Assembly: GCA_039819485.1 (NCBI GenBank)
Contig: JBCBRY010000014.1
Span: 41,847-105,846, forward strand
Length of the DNA: 64,000 nt
DNA from: UBA6168 sp039819485
GTDB taxonomy: Bacteria > Bacteroidota > Bacteroidia > Chitinophagales > Saprospiraceae
Direction of reading: 5' to 3'
Both the position numbers and the translations under genes were made by a program. How positions within the stretch are numbered: the stretch's first letter is position 1; every line of letters starts with the position of its first letter. The notes under the pieces are model-generated. The model made no database searches. It worked only from the letters and a program-made list of their open reading frames with translations, and was not told the DNA's origin. Of this stretch, positions 42,675 to 50,688 are shown piece by piece.

Positions 42675-43670
42675 ATGAAAGCCATTATACCTGTTGCCGG
42701 GGCAGGAACGCAGCTTCGCCCGCTGACATACACACAGCCAAAACCGCTGATACCGGTGGCGGGCAAACCCATCATCTCTTACATCCTCGACAACCTGCAA
42801 CGGGCGGGTGTGCAAGAGTTTATTTTCGTCATCGGTTATCTCGGGGAAAAAATCAAAGACTACATCGAATACCGGTACCCCGACCTGGAAAAGACATTTG
42901 TCAAACAAGAGAACCGGTTCGGCACCGGGCATGCCGTCTATTCTGCCCGGGAATTCATTGAGGGCATTGACGAGCTGTTCATTTATTACGGGGATACCCT
43001 GGTTGACATGGATTTCGAAAAAATGATGAACGCCCCCAATTCCAGTTTTGCCGTAAAAAAAGTGGACGAGCCACGAGGGTTCGGCATTGTGGAATTTGAC
43101 CTTGATGGCAAAGTAAAACGCGTGATCGAAAAGCCCAAAATCCCAAAGTCGAACATGGCCATGGTAGGCCTTTACCGGATCAAAGAAGTTGGGGCACTGC
43201 TGGAAGCCATCGAATTCAACATTCAGAACAACAAAAAAACAGAAGGCGAATTTTCCCTCACCGATGCGCTGATGCGGATGATTACCAACAGCATCCCGTT
43301 TTCTGCCATCGAGGTGGACAATTGGTACGACTGCGGCAAAAAAGACACCCTCCTGGCCACCAACGCCATTCTCCTCGACAAGGAAGGATATGCCTCTTAT
43401 GACCTGCCGAACTACGACAACTCCATCGTGATACATCCGGTGAGCATCGGCAAAAACTGTAAAATCATGAATTCGATCGTCGGGCCGCACGTAACGATCG
43501 GCAGTCAGGTGACCATCAATGCTTCCATCGTACAGAACTCAATCATCGGCAACTATGCTTCGCTAAATGAAGTTTCACTGAAAGATTCCGTGATCGGAAA
43601 TGATACCTCCATCAAAGGCTTCCGAAAGAGCCTGAACATTGGCGACAATACAGAGATAGACCTCAGCTAA
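42675..43670 (+). CDS. Sugar-phosphate nucleotidyltransferase
   Basis: Makes a nucleotide-activated sugar (glucose-1-phosphate thymidylyl- or mannose-1-phosphate guanylyltransferase-like). The N-terminal signature is IIPVAGAGTQLRPLTYTQPK (residues 4-23), followed by GKPIISYILDNL, GTGHAVYSA near 88, and YYGDTLVDMDFEKM, then VIEKPK near 155 and WYDCGKKDTLL. The C-terminus (about 255-325) has hexapeptide repeats (IGKNCKIMNSIVGPHVTIGS, QVTINASIVQNSIIGNYASL) of a left-handed beta-helix. The length (331 aa) fits archaeal-type thymidylyltransferases. The sugar and nucleotide are not determinable. Confidence 0.9.
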   Translation: MKAIIPVAGAGTQLRPLTYTQPKPLIPVAGKPIISYILDNLQRAGVQEFIFVIGYLGEKIKDYIEYRYPDLEKTFVKQENRFGTGHAVYSAREFIEGIDELFIYYGDTLVDMDFEKMMNAPNSSFAVKKVDEPRGFGIVEFDLDGKVKRVIEKPKIPKSNMAMVGLYRIKEVGALLEAIEFNIQNNKKTEGEFSLTDALMRMITNSIPFSAIEVDNWYDCGKKDTLLATNAILLDKEGYASYDLPNYDNSIVIHPVSIGKNCKIMNSIVGPHVTIGSQVTINASIVQNSIIGNYASLNEVSLKDSVIGNDTSIKGFRKSLNIGDNTEIDLS

Positions 43671-43677
43671 ATTTAAA

Positions 43678-43738
43678 TTGCTGTATTGGTATATTGTTTT
43701 ACATGATTAAAGCAATCTAACATTCCAGCAACCTAACA
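43678..43738. repeat. Word-repeat inverted repeat abutting the metal permease start
   Basis: The left arm ATTGCTGTATTGGTATATTG pairs imperfectly with the right arm CAATCTAACATTCCAGCAAC followed by CTAACAAT. The right arm ends at the base directly before the ATG of the permease-regulator fusion. Confidence 0.65.
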
Positions 43739-45220
43739 ATGACCGACCTTCTACAACATCTGACCGAACCCTGGGCCTTGCGGGCATTGGCAGCTTCCTC
43801 CATGGTGGGGATCATGTGCGGTGTATTGGGATGTTTTATCGTGCTGCGGAACATGGCGCTGATCGGCGATGCACTTTCGCATGCCATTTTGCCGGGAATC
43901 GTGGCGGCCTATGTACTTGGACTGGGCACTACATTGGGCTTTTTTGGCGGAGCGGCCATAGCCGGACTTCTGACCGCCATCGCAATTACCTGGATTCAAC
44001 GGAATGTAAAAACGAAAAATGATGCAGCCATCGGGATCATCTTCACGGCCATGTTTTCCATTGGGGTCATTGGCATTTCCCGGATCAGCCGTCAACCGGG
44101 CGCGCACATCGACCTGAAGGATTTTTTGTTTGGAAATGTTTTGGGCGTTGGCAATGAAGATCTTTATTTGACATTGGCCATCATGGTCTACGTGCTGATC
44201 AGCGTGGCGATTTTTTACCGCTATTTGTTCATTACTACTTTCCAGCCAGTCATCGCCGAAACGATGGGCATTTCCTCTTCAACGGTGCATTATTTTTTGA
44301 TGCTCCTGCTGTCATTTGCCGTGGTAGCCTCCCTGAGTACCGTTGGCGTCATTCTAGTGGTGGCCATGTTGGTGACACCTGCATCCACGGCCCTATTGCT
44401 GACGGACCGGCTGCACAAGGTATTGATGCTGGCTGCGCTGTTCGGATTGCTATCGGCAGTCGGCGGCATGGTAATGGCCATGCTGCTGGAAATGCCACCG
44501 GGGCCGGCGATGACGGTCATGGCGACCATACTTTATCTGATTGCCGTTTTCCTTTCTCCGCACAAGGGACTGGTTTTCCGTTTTTTCCAAAAAAGAAAAC
44601 TACAGCGGAAAATCCACTTGGAAGATGCCCTGAAACAATCCTTCCGCCTACAGCAACGGGAACAACTTACCATGGACAACCTGCTGCAATATTTAGGTTT
44701 CAATAAAAAAATATTGCTCCAACAATTGGCCATCCTGCGCAGCCGCGGATGGATGGACAAGCATAGCCTGACCCTGACCGAAAAAGGGAGGGACGAGGCC
44801 CGGCAACTGGTCCGCGCCCACCGGCTTTGGGAAACCTACCTCACCAACAAGGTGGGCCTTTCCGCTGAACAAATCCATGAAGACGCCGAGAAATACGAAC
44901 ACCTGCTCACGGATGAAATTTTGGACGAAGTCGACAAAACCCTCGGTTACCCGACCACCGACCCGCACGGCTCTCCCATCCCTGCGCGCCGTGGCATGCC
45001 TGCTTTTTCACTCATTCAATTGAAAGCTTCACAAGAAGGCAAAATCGCTACCAAACAGAGCAGTGAGCACGTAACTGCCCGCTTGTGGCAATTGGGTCTA
45101 TTGCCCGACACACCTTTCTCCATCCGCAATCGGGAAGAAGGTTTTGTAGAATTGGAACAGGGTGGAAAGTCAATAAGGATTCCCCTTGATCTGGCCCGGA
45201 GAATTCATGTGGTGAAATAA
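43739..45220 (+). CDS. Metal ABC permease fused to a DtxR/FeoA metalloregulator (YtgCR-like)
   Basis: Residues 1-275 form an ABC-3 (ZnuB/MntB/TroC type) permease with about eight TM helices (NMALIGDALSHAILPGIVAA, GIIFTAMFSIGVIGISR, VGVILVVAMLVTPASTALLL). Residues 295-425 are a DtxR/MntR-like winged helix and dimer domain (LTMDNLLQYLGFNKKILLQQ, LTLTEKGRDEARQLVRAHRL). H361, E365 and H380 align with DtxR site-1 ligands, and E384, E387, H388 with site-2 ligands. Residues 428-493 resemble FeoA (EHVTARLWQLGLLPDTPFSI). Chlamydial YtgCR is a known permease-repressor fusion that is cleaved to free the repressor. No ATPase or binding-protein gene is adjacent. The role is metal import plus sensing (inferred). 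Confidence 0.92.
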   Translation: MTDLLQHLTEPWALRALAASSMVGIMCGVLGCFIVLRNMALIGDALSHAILPGIVAAYVLGLGTTLGFFGGAAIAGLLTAIAITWIQRNVKTKNDAAIGIIFTAMFSIGVIGISRISRQPGAHIDLKDFLFGNVLGVGNEDLYLTLAIMVYVLISVAIFYRYLFITTFQPVIAETMGISSSTVHYFLMLLLSFAVVASLSTVGVILVVAMLVTPASTALLLTDRLHKVLMLAALFGLLSAVGGMVMAMLLEMPPGPAMTVMATILYLIAVFLSPHKGLVFRFFQKRKLQRKIHLEDALKQSFRLQQREQLTMDNLLQYLGFNKKILLQQLAILRSRGWMDKHSLTLTEKGRDEARQLVRAHRLWETYLTNKVGLSAEQIHEDAEKYEHLLTDEILDEVDKTLGYPTTDPHGSPIPARRGMPAFSLIQLKASQEGKIATKQSSEHVTARLWQLGLLPDTPFSIRNREEGFVELEQGGKSIRIPLDLARRIHVVK

Positions 45221-45316
45221 AGAAAGTGATCATGTGAACCTCTAAACGATCGGCTGGCGCACATGGACATGGAACCCTGCACCGGCCAATCCTTCCTGAA
45301 TGGGGAAGTAGTCGTG

Positions 45317-45847
45317 TTACCGCCCGCTCACCACGTCCCGTACCGTTATCACCTTTGTCCGCCAGTAGGAGGATTTTTCCAGATGGTCGATGACGACCCC
45401 GCGGCTGGAGGTGCTGTGGATCAGGGAGATGCCTTCCCGGTCGTGCTCATAAACGATGGCTACGTGAAATACTTTACCACCTTTGCGTTTGCGGAAAAAG
45501 ACCAGATCGCCCGGTTGGGCATCATCTTTATTGATTTTTTTACCTAAATTTTCCTGGGAATAAGAAGGCCCCGAAACGGGGACATCGAAGCGGTTCATCA
45601 CAAAAGAAGTAAAGCCAGAGCAATCAAAGCCCGTGGGCGATTTTCCACCGTACCGGTATCTGGCGCCCACGTGCTTCTTTGCGTAAAGTGTGATGTCTGT
45701 GCGGAGCTTTTGCTCTGCTCTTTTAGCAGAATGTGTTCCAGTGTGAGGGGCCGATTTGGACCCAGATATGCCACGGTGCAACGCGCATCCGGAGGCGATT
45801 ACCATTAGAAAGATCAAGCATTTGCCAGTCAGGCGGTTATTTGCCAT
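45317..45847 (-). CDS. NlpC/P60-family cell-wall hydrolase lipoprotein
   Basis: Cysteine peptidase of clan CA that cleaves peptidoglycan stem peptides. The start is MANNRLTGK at 45847, giving the lipoprotein signal CLIFLMVIASGC with lipidated C21; an upstream ATG seven codons earlier is less fitting. The catalytic C76 lies in GFDCSGFTSF, H128 in VFHVAIVYE, and H144 in LIHSTSSRGV. The length (176 aa) is typical of Spr/NlpC-type enzymes. It lies convergent to the metal permease fusion and upstream of nothing obvious, so it is probably monocistronic. Confidence 0.93.
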   Translation of the reverse strand: MANNRLTGKCLIFLMVIASGCALHRGISGSKSAPHTGTHSAKRAEQKLRTDITLYAKKHVGARYRYGGKSPTGFDCSGFTSFVMNRFDVPVSGPSYSQENLGKKINKDDAQPGDLVFFRKRKGGKVFHVAIVYEHDREGISLIHSTSSRGVVIDHLEKSSYWRTKVITVRDVVSGR

Positions 45848-46057
45848 AACGCAATTGTTTTTTGTCAAACGATTTTTGGTAAAGCTTATGCCTGCTGTTT
45901 ATATTTTGTGGATTATAACAAGATGTGTAACCGGTGTTTCAGGTGTTCAATGGGTGTTTAGAACGTGTAGATAATTAAAATGATTGTTTCATAAGGAGAA
46001 AGATAGAGGTCACTTATTCATAAAACAAAGGTAACAAATTAATTTTTTTTTTAATGT

Positions 46058-46837
46058 CTATTCGTTCAAAATTTGAAAATTATCCTGGTCATTCAGGAAA
46101 TTGAGCCTTTCCCTGAAAGCAGTCATTTGGGCCCTGTCCAGCGTACAGGTAAAGATGTCTTCCTGGTCTGTAATTTGATAAATTACTTTTCCTGCATAAT
46201 CGACCACCGCAGAATCACCTGAGTAATCCAAGCCTTTTTCATCACTGCCGGTGCGGTTCACACCTGCTACAAATGCCTGGTTTTCAATGGCTCGGGCAAT
46301 CAGCAAGTGCTTCCAGTGATGGCTTCGGGCGTTTGGCCAATTGGCTACATAGAGGAGCAGGTCGTATCCTTCCGCATTGCGGCTCCACACAGGAAAACGG
46401 AGGTCGTAGCAAACCAGCGGACATACTTTCCAGCCCTTCCATTCGACGATTGACTTACGGGTGCCCGCCTCGTACGTTTTATGCTCACCCGCCAGCGTGA
46501 ACAAATGGCGTTTGTCATAACAAACGAATCGCCCGTCGGGATACATCCAGACGAGCCGGTTGTAAAACCGTCCACCTTCTTTTACGATGAAACTACCCGT
46601 CACTGCGGCATTGGCTTCCTTTGCTTGTACCGTTAACCATTGAATCGTTTTCCCGTCCATTCCTTCTGCGAGGGCAGCAGCATTCATACTGAAACCAGTA
46701 GTAAACATTTCCGGCAAAATGATGAGGTCGGTTTGTCCGGCCAGTCCTTTGAGTTTTTCATCGAACATGCTTAGGTTCCTGGTGATGTCTTCCCAATGAA
46801 GAATGGACTGAACGGTCGTGATGCGCAGGCTATTCAT
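46058..46837 (-). CDS. Omega-amidase / carbon-nitrogen hydrolase
   Basis: Nitrilase-superfamily amidohydrolase. The catalytic triad is E43 (LPEMFTTGFSMN), K109 (CYDKRHLFTLAGE) and C143 (LVCYDLRFPVWSRN). The EMFTTGFSM and KRHLF...GE forms fit the YafV/omega-amidase group, which deaminates alpha-ketoglutaramate and ketosuccinamate in metabolite repair. The length (259 aa) is normal. It lies downstream of the rplY gene on the same strand but is separated from it by a strong terminator, so it is probably expressed on its own. Confidence 0.93.
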   Translation of the reverse strand: MNSLRITTVQSILHWEDITRNLSMFDEKLKGLAGQTDLIILPEMFTTGFSMNAAALAEGMDGKTIQWLTVQAKEANAAVTGSFIVKEGGRFYNRLVWMYPDGRFVCYDKRHLFTLAGEHKTYEAGTRKSIVEWKGWKVCPLVCYDLRFPVWSRNAEGYDLLLYVANWPNARSHHWKHLLIARAIENQAFVAGVNRTGSDEKGLDYSGDSAVVDYAGKVIYQITDQEDIFTCTLDRAQMTAFRERLNFLNDQDNFQILNE

Positions 46838-46859
46838 GATGATTTTTTATAAAATGAAA

Positions 46860-46892
46860 CGGGGCATAAAGATGCAAAATCTTTATGCCCCG
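46860..46892 (-). terminator. Terminator after rplY
   Basis: CGGGGCATAAAGAT pairs perfectly with ATCTTTATGCCCCG around a short A-rich loop. On the minus strand a TTTCATTTTAT tail follows. It separates rplY from the omega-amidase gene. Confidence 0.9.
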
Positions 46893-46915
46893 CAGGAATG
46901 GAAATTAATCCAAAA

Positions 46916-47536
46916 TTATTCGTCGCCACCTTCTTCTTCTCCTTCAGCGCCTTCATCTCCTTCTTCTTCAACATCGGCACCCTTCAAGCTCCTTGGTACG
47001 ATTACGGAAGCAACTGGAAGAGCTCCAGGGTTAATGACTTCAACTCCTTCAACTGCTTTGATGTCGCGCACGCGGATGGAATGGCCTAATTTCAGCTCCG
47101 AAATATCGGCAATCACTTCGTCCACCAATAATTCAGGTACTACTTTGATTTTTACTTTACGGACGCTCTGCATGAACTTACCGCCGTTGCGAACCCCGGG
47201 CGAAGACCCCTCAAAACGGAGCGGCACTTCAACTTTCACCGGATGGCCATCTTGCAATTCGATAAAATCGATGTGGCGGACGTCATCTGTCACAGGATGG
47301 AAATCAACTGTTTTCAGAATGCATTTGTGGGCAGTGCCATCGACGTTGATTTCAGCGAGTTTGAAATCGCCCGTGTAGATCAATGGACGCACATCGTGCG
47401 GCTTTACGGTGAAATGAACGTTTTCTTTTCCTCTGCTGTAAAGAACACAAGGAACCAATCCTGCTTTGCGCACCGCTTTGGTCGCTTTCTTTCCTACTTC
47501 TTCTCTTTTGGTTCCGCTGACTGATACTGTTAACAT
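46916..47536 (-). CDS. rplY: 50S ribosomal protein L25 (Ctc form)
   Basis: Binds 5S rRNA in the large subunit. This is the long bacterial form (206 aa). The N-terminal L25 domain is about 1-95 (VSGTKREEVGKKATKAVRKA, GLVPCVLYSRGKENVHF, LKTVDFHPVTDDVRHIDF). A C-terminal TL5-type beta domain is about 96-180 (VPLRFEGSSPGVRNGGKFMQ, ADISELKLGHSIRVRDI). It ends in a strongly acidic tail of about 20 residues. It is divergent from rpmH. Confidence 0.97.
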   Translation of the reverse strand: MLTVSVSGTKREEVGKKATKAVRKAGLVPCVLYSRGKENVHFTVKPHDVRPLIYTGDFKLAEINVDGTAHKCILKTVDFHPVTDDVRHIDFIELQDGHPVKVEVPLRFEGSSPGVRNGGKFMQSVRKVKIKVVPELLVDEVIADISELKLGHSIRVRDIKAVEGVEVINPGALPVASVIVPRSLKGADVEEEGDEGAEGEEEGGDE

Positions 47537-47822
47537 GACTGTTTATTTTTGCGGCGCATACATCGTATTTTACTCAGTGCACGCCATATGTATTATACCA
47601 TTTTTTAAAAAGGAGCGCAAAGATAGATTTTTTTGAAAAACACAGCGAGTTTTTAAGCTTTTTTTCACCCGCCAAGAAAAATAATTCTTTGAGCGCCCCT
47701 TATTTCAGTTAAAAAACCATTTCAAAATTTCTTCTTGCTATCCTTTGCCATTTCCAGCAAATAAATTTACTTTTGCGGTCCTTTTGAAAATAGCACTTGA
47801 AATTTGATAAAATCAACATAAA

Positions 47823-47978
47823 ATGAAAAGGACTTATCAACCATCCAGAAGAAGAAGAATCAATAAGCACGGCTTCCGTGAAAGGATGAGTACCAAAAAT
47901 GGACGTAAAGTACTGGCCCGTCGCCGGGCCAAGGGACGTCACAGCCTGACAGTGTCAGACGAAAAGCACAAGAAGTAA
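47823..47978 (+). CDS. rpmH: 50S ribosomal protein L34
   Basis: A 51-codon gene, basic throughout. The N-terminus MKRTYQPSRRRRINKHGF, the ERMSTKNGRKVLARRRAKGR core and a short C-terminal extension (HSLTVSDEKHKK) match L34, whose universal form is MKRTYQPS...GFR.RM.T..GR.VL..RR.KGR. The ATG follows an AT-rich upstream region; the stop is TAA at 47976-47978. A strong hairpin terminator follows at 48035. No rnpA gene follows, although rnpA commonly lies next to rpmH in bacteria; the next ORF on the strand encodes a metallopeptidase. Confidence 0.97.
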   Translation: MKRTYQPSRRRRINKHGFRERMSTKNGRKVLARRRAKGRHSLTVSDEKHKK

Positions 47979-48034
47979 TCAATAAGATCGAGTAACGGCG
48001 CCGAGCGCTTTTGCCGGTCTATATTTTTTGCATC

Positions 48035-48068
48035 AAAGCCCGGAGCGATTATCTTCGCTCCGGGCTTT
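48035..48068 (+). terminator. Intrinsic terminator after rpmH
   Basis: AAAGCCCGGAGCGA pairs perfectly with TCGCTCCGGGCTTT around TTATCT. The tail is only mildly T-rich. Confidence 0.85.
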
Positions 48069-48173
48069 GCTCGTTTGCATCAGAATGGAATTCGGGATTT
48101 TGGGAAAAAGGGACTGCGAGAATAAAACTCCCTCGTACGCTCGTTTTCCAGAAATCACAGATTCTTACAGAAA

Positions 48174-48917
48174 ATGCCAAAATCGACTTTGCAACATACC
48201 TCTTTGGAAGTGAATGGACAATCCATTCCCGTGAAGGTATACCGCGAATCCCGGCGCAGTGTACGGTTCTCCATTGGGAAAAAAGCGGCGATTCTCCGTA
48301 TGCCGTCCTATTTGTCGAAAGAAGACCAGACAGACCAGTGGGAACGGTTCTCCAAATGGGTCAACAAACAGATCGTATCAAGGCCCGGCAGTGAAAATGC
48401 CTTTGGAAAAATATACCGGGACGGAGACACATTGCAGGTAGGCGAACGGCAATACCTGTTAAAGATTGCGGAAACCGAAAATGTCAATCATTCAGGCAAG
48501 ATAGAAGCAGGCCGGATCATCAGCCTCCGCCTGGCGGCCCGTTCCAACGAACAGCAACGCAAACGGGCCACCCAGCACCTGCTGAGCCGCCTTGTGGCAC
48601 AGGACTACAAGCCGTTCATCACGCGCCGGGTGATGGAACTGAACCATTTATATTTCCAAAAACCCGTCAACTCCGTCAACCTCAAGTTCAACCGTTCCAA
48701 CTGGGGCAGTTGCTCCACCAAGTCCAATATCAACCTTTCTACCTGCTTGCTGTTTGCCCCACAAGACGTTGTTGATTATGTCATTATCCACGAGTTGGCC
48801 CACTTGGTCGAAATGAACCATTCACACCGTTTTTGGGCGCTGGTGGAAAACGCAATGCCTGATTACAAAGAGAAAGAACAGTGGCTGAAAGACAATTGGC
48901 AGTCTTGTATTTTTTAA
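48174..48917 (+). CDS. YgjP-like (M48-related) zinc metallopeptidase
   Basis: The family of YgjP/DUF45 proteins. The zinc motif is in VIIHELAHLVEMNHSHRFW near residues 202-220 (HELAH plus the downstream H of NHSHRFW), then MPDYKEKEQWL. Upstream is the family block NLKFNRSNWGSCSTKSNINL near 175-195. The length (247 aa) is standard. The ATG at 48174 opens MPKSTLQHTSLEVNGQSIPV. The biological substrate of the family is not well defined. It is separated from rpmH by a terminator. Confidence 0.88.
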   Translation: MPKSTLQHTSLEVNGQSIPVKVYRESRRSVRFSIGKKAAILRMPSYLSKEDQTDQWERFSKWVNKQIVSRPGSENAFGKIYRDGDTLQVGERQYLLKIAETENVNHSGKIEAGRIISLRLAARSNEQQRKRATQHLLSRLVAQDYKPFITRRVMELNHLYFQKPVNSVNLKFNRSNWGSCSTKSNINLSTCLLFAPQDVVDYVIIHELAHLVEMNHSHRFWALVENAMPDYKEKEQWLKDNWQSCIF

Positions 48918-48980
48918 AATGGTTGATGGCTAATTGTTAGTTGTTGCCGACAAGCGACCAATGAAATAATATGACCGGAC

Positions 48981-49065
48981 ACTCTCTCTTTCAACTCTGT
49001 TTCAACTCTGCGTGACAAAAAAATGATTAACACAGAGATCAGACAGAGGGATAAAACAGAGAAAG
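48981..49065. repeat. Word-repeat inverted repeat (CTCTGTTTCAACTCTG)
   Basis: The left arm CTCTCTCTTTCAACTCTGTT followed by TCAACTCTGCGTG pairs with the right arm CACAGAGATCAGACAGAGGG followed by ATAAAACAGAGAAAG. Here the purine arm, not the pyrimidine arm, is next to the downstream gene (ATG at 49083). Confidence 0.75.
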
Positions 49066-49082
49066 AATCAACAATAAATAAC

Positions 49083-49406
49083 ATGCGAAAAATCTACCTC
49101 CTCCTTGCCATCATCGGCTTCGCCGCTCCCAACCTGTTGGTGCTGTTGGAATCTTTTGAAAACAAGAACATCCTGCTCTGGAGCAAGCCAATGGACACCA
49201 TCGCAGCCCTGTTCATCAACCGTATCTCCACCATTTTCGCCATCGACCTTTTCTGGGCAGTGCTCGTATTTTTTGTTTGGCTGACCATCGAGGGCAACCG
49301 GTTGGGCATGAAACGAACCTGGAAATACATTATTCTCACGATGCTCTTTGGGTTGGCCGGTGCATTTCCGCTATTCCTTTGGGCCAGGGAGAAGTATTTA
49401 AAATAG
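49083..49406 (+). CDS. Small membrane protein, DUF2834-like
   Basis: A 107-residue protein with three hydrophobic segments: 3-20 (KIYLLLAIIGFAAPNLLVLL), 45-75 (FINRISTIFAIDLFWAVLVF), and 85-102 (YIILTMLFGLAGAFPLFLWA), ending REKYLK. The pattern of a TIFAIDLF...W block and a closing GLAGAFPLFLWARE fits DUF2834, a family of unknown function. The ATG at 49083 is chosen over an upstream ATG at 49023 because the latter region belongs to an inverted repeat. Confidence 0.7.
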   Translation: MRKIYLLLAIIGFAAPNLLVLLESFENKNILLWSKPMDTIAALFINRISTIFAIDLFWAVLVFFVWLTIEGNRLGMKRTWKYIILTMLFGLAGAFPLFLWAREKYLK

Positions 49407-49477
49407 GTATCGGGATATTGAGATATTTGGAAATTTGAAAATCGAATACCTAATATCTCAATATCACAGTATCCAAA
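49404..49477. repeat. Word-repeat inverted repeat (GATATTGAGATATT)
   Basis: The left arm AATAGGTATCGGGATATTGA followed by GATATTTGG pairs with the right arm GAATACCTAATATCTCAATA followed by TCACAGTATCCAAAT. The right arm ends about 11 bp before the probable TTG start of the EamA transporter. Confidence 0.8.
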
Positions 49478-49488
49478 TCAACACTCCC

Positions 49489-50367
49489 TTGCCACCACAC
49501 ATCAAAGCCCACATTTACCTGTCCATTGTCGCCCTGATCTACGGTGCCAATTACACCATTGCCAAAATCATACTTGACGGCAACCACGTCGGGCCCTATG
49601 GACTGACGCTGATGCGGGTCATTACCGGCGTTGTGCTGTTTTCTCTGTTTCACGCCGTTTTCATCAAAGAAAAAATTGATAAAAAGGATTTCCCCCGCCT
49701 GGTACTTTGCGCACTGACGGGGGTCGCTATCAACCAAATGCTGTTCATCGGGGGCCTAAAACTGACCACCCATATCAACGCCGCTCTGCTCGCAACCACC
49801 ATTCCTGTTGCGACCATTGTAGCAGGATATTTCATATTGAAAGAAAAAATCACCCGTAACCAACTGATAGGGATAGGCTTAGGCATCATTGGGGTGACCA
49901 TCTTAACACTTTATGGCAAAAAATTTGCATATGATAAAGGTGGCTTACTTGGAGACGTCATGATCTTCGTCAATGCCTGTTCCTTCGGGACGTTCTTCGT
50001 TTTGGTGAAATCGTTGATGCACAAGTACCACCCGATCACGGTAACGAAATGGATTTTTACAATAGGTTTCTTTTTTGTGTTGCCGTTCGGATTCCATGAA
50101 CTTAAAAATACACCCATGAACGACTTCACCCTCCACATCTGGATGGCTATTGGCTATGTGCTCATCTGCACCACTTTCCTTACCTATTTGTTGAATACGA
50201 CCGCACTGCAACTTGTTGACGCTTCCACCGTAAGTATCTATGTTTATTTGCAGCCAGTCATCGCTACTGCAATCGCATTGATGGCCGGCAAAGACGAACT
50301 TACTATTGTGAAAGTGACAGCAGGATTGATGATTTTCTCGGGCGTGTTCCTCGTGAGCAGAAAATGA
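49489..50367 (+). CDS. EamA/DMT-family transporter
   Basis: Drug/metabolite-type exporter with ten TM helices in two EamA halves (about 5-135 and 150-290): IYLSIVALIYGANYTIAKII, YGLTLMRVITGVVLFSLF, LLATTIPVATIVAGYFIL, GIGLGIIGVTILTLYG; then DVMIFVNACSFGTFFVLVKS and VYLQPVIATAIALMAGKDEL. The start is uncertain. No ATG is suitable. The TTG at 49489 gives MPPHIKAHIYLSIVALIYG, the usual N-terminus of the family; an upstream TTG at 49435 would add 18 residues encoded by inverted-repeat DNA. The substrate is unknown. Confidence 0.88.
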   Translation: MPPHIKAHIYLSIVALIYGANYTIAKIILDGNHVGPYGLTLMRVITGVVLFSLFHAVFIKEKIDKKDFPRLVLCALTGVAINQMLFIGGLKLTTHINAALLATTIPVATIVAGYFILKEKITRNQLIGIGLGIIGVTILTLYGKKFAYDKGGLLGDVMIFVNACSFGTFFVLVKSLMHKYHPITVTKWIFTIGFFFVLPFGFHELKNTPMNDFTLHIWMAIGYVLICTTFLTYLLNTTALQLVDASTVSIYVYLQPVIATAIALMAGKDELTIVKVTAGLMIFSGVFLVSRK

Positions 50368-50463
50368 TGTTTGGGAAAACCGGTTTTAAATTTTTATAAA
50401 ATGAATGTAAAAATTTTAAATCAATAAAAGGCTGACTTTCACAAAGTTCGATAGCTGGTTGGA

Positions 50464-50495
50464 ATAGATAAAATTTATAAGAAAATTTTATCTAT
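50464..50495. other. AT-rich perfect hairpin
   Basis: ATAGATAAAATTT pairs with AAATTTTATCTAT (13 bp) around ATAAGA, in the 320-bp gap between the EamA and TPR genes. A TAGATTTG sequence (TAnnTTTG-like) follows at 50497, so a promoter could begin here. Nothing else is seen in the gap. Confidence 0.45.
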
Positions 50496-50688
50496 GTAGA
50501 TTTGTTTTATACGTACAATTTTAAATTAATTTTATTCATAAATTATTTAGAATTAGTGAGTTAGAGACAAGTCGACCGTTTCCTTCCAAAACCCTACCGT
50601 TCCGTAATTGGCAGTCCCACCAAGCAACTTTTAGCAACCTTCACGTTAATTTTATCACGATTATTCAAACAAAATAAACAAGCTGGCT

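Noticed and set aside
42636..43490. 284-aa minus-strand frame
   Set aside because: Antisense to the nucleotidyltransferase, which has a full signature and beta-helix repeats.
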